A stretch of 6,601 bases of DNA from the NCBI GenBank assembly GCA_030043175.1, contig JASHYD010000462.1:1-6601 (forward strand), written 5' to 3'. A program made the translations under genes and the position numbers. This document shows, one piece after another, positions 6,345 through 6,601 of the stretch (the stretch's first letter is position 1; each line of letters starts with the position of its first letter). The notes beneath the pieces were generated by a model that did no database searches, had not been told where the DNA came from, and saw nothing but the letters and a program-made list of their open reading frames with translations. This DNA is from Xanthobacteraceae bacterium (lineage in GTDB: Bacteria; Pseudomonadota; Alphaproteobacteria; Rhizobiales; Xanthobacteraceae).

Positions 6345-6601
6345 TGGTTACACTCAGGGATCTCGTAGATCGCGAATTGGCAAAGCGCGAGGTGGATAAC
6401 ATTGAGTATCGGCCGTTTTCCATGATCGTGCATGACACGCCAGAGGCTCTCCGGGACACCGCTGCGGCTGTTACAGCGATCGAGGCGCAGTACGAAAACG
6501 GTGGCCCTCGGGTGAGGATCTCAAGCGATATCGAGGAGGACGTCGCACAGGCGCTCGTGCAAGCGCACCCGGCTCTGTTTAGGAAGCTCGTCCGGACGAG
6601 C
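6344..6601 (+). CDS. Hypothetical protein, 3' end outside the window
   Basis: An open frame of 86 codons begins at the ATG at 6344, overlapping the previous stop by one base, and reaches the window end without a stop. GAGGG (6330-6334) is a usable ribosome site 9 bases upstream. The product opens MVTLRDLVDRELAKREVDNI and continues as a mixed, mostly charged sequence with no signal peptide or membrane segment. Segments such as DTPEALRDTAAAVTAIEAQY look helical. I recognise no family. Coupling to the phage-like gene suggests a shared function, and a phage structural, packaging or regulatory role is possible. It does not look like the ATPase start of a large terminase. Confidence 0.65.
   Translation, partial: MVTLRDLVDRELAKREVDNIEYRPFSMIVHDTPEALRDTAAAVTAIEAQYENGGPRVRISSDIEEDVAQALVQAHPALFRKLVRTS

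Overview
The window looks like a piece of an alphaproteobacterial chromosome, most likely from the Bradyrhizobium/Nitrobacteraceae group. This is an inference from gene style: Bug-type solute-binding proteins with RRxFL leaders, and a winged-helix + TolB-like + TPR protein whose core phrases are very common in that group. Coding regions are GC-rich. The first ~500 bases are visibly richer in A/T.

Layout. Positions 1-517 hold no gene I can support, only a candidate extended -10 promoter just before an exported alpha/beta hydrolase (518-1555, +). Facing it is a Bug-family periplasmic binding protein gene on the minus strand (1812-2785). Its signal-peptide start and its body lie in different frames, so it reads as a single-base frameshift pseudogene. 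A second, intact Bug gene follows on the minus strand (3038-4021). It starts at TTG behind a perfect AGGAGG. Divergent from it is a winged-helix/TPR regulator-like protein (4294-5865, +). The right end carries a small basic protein resembling phage terminase small-subunit-type proteins (5967-6344, +). A further reading frame overlaps it by one base and runs off the end (6344-6601, +).

The least expected structure is a 32-bp inverted repeat, CTGACGACTT-N12-AAGTCGTCAG. It occurs once upstream of the broken Bug gene (about 2859-2890) and again beyond that gene's 3' end (about 1629-1660). Similarity between the copies extends into the right flank. This looks like a regulator-binding site plus its promoter context, with the second copy perhaps left from a lost paralogue. 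A much weaker third copy may lie upstream of the hydrolase (about 329-360).

Working together (inference): an exported hydrolase could release a small carboxylate that periplasmic Bug proteins bind. No TctA/TctB permease genes are present, so the Bug proteins are orphans here. The divergent winged-helix/TPR protein is a possible local regulator. The phage-like genes at the right edge suggest the border of a prophage or an integrated remnant. I see no rRNA, tRNA, CRISPR array, complete insertion sequence or clear attachment site.
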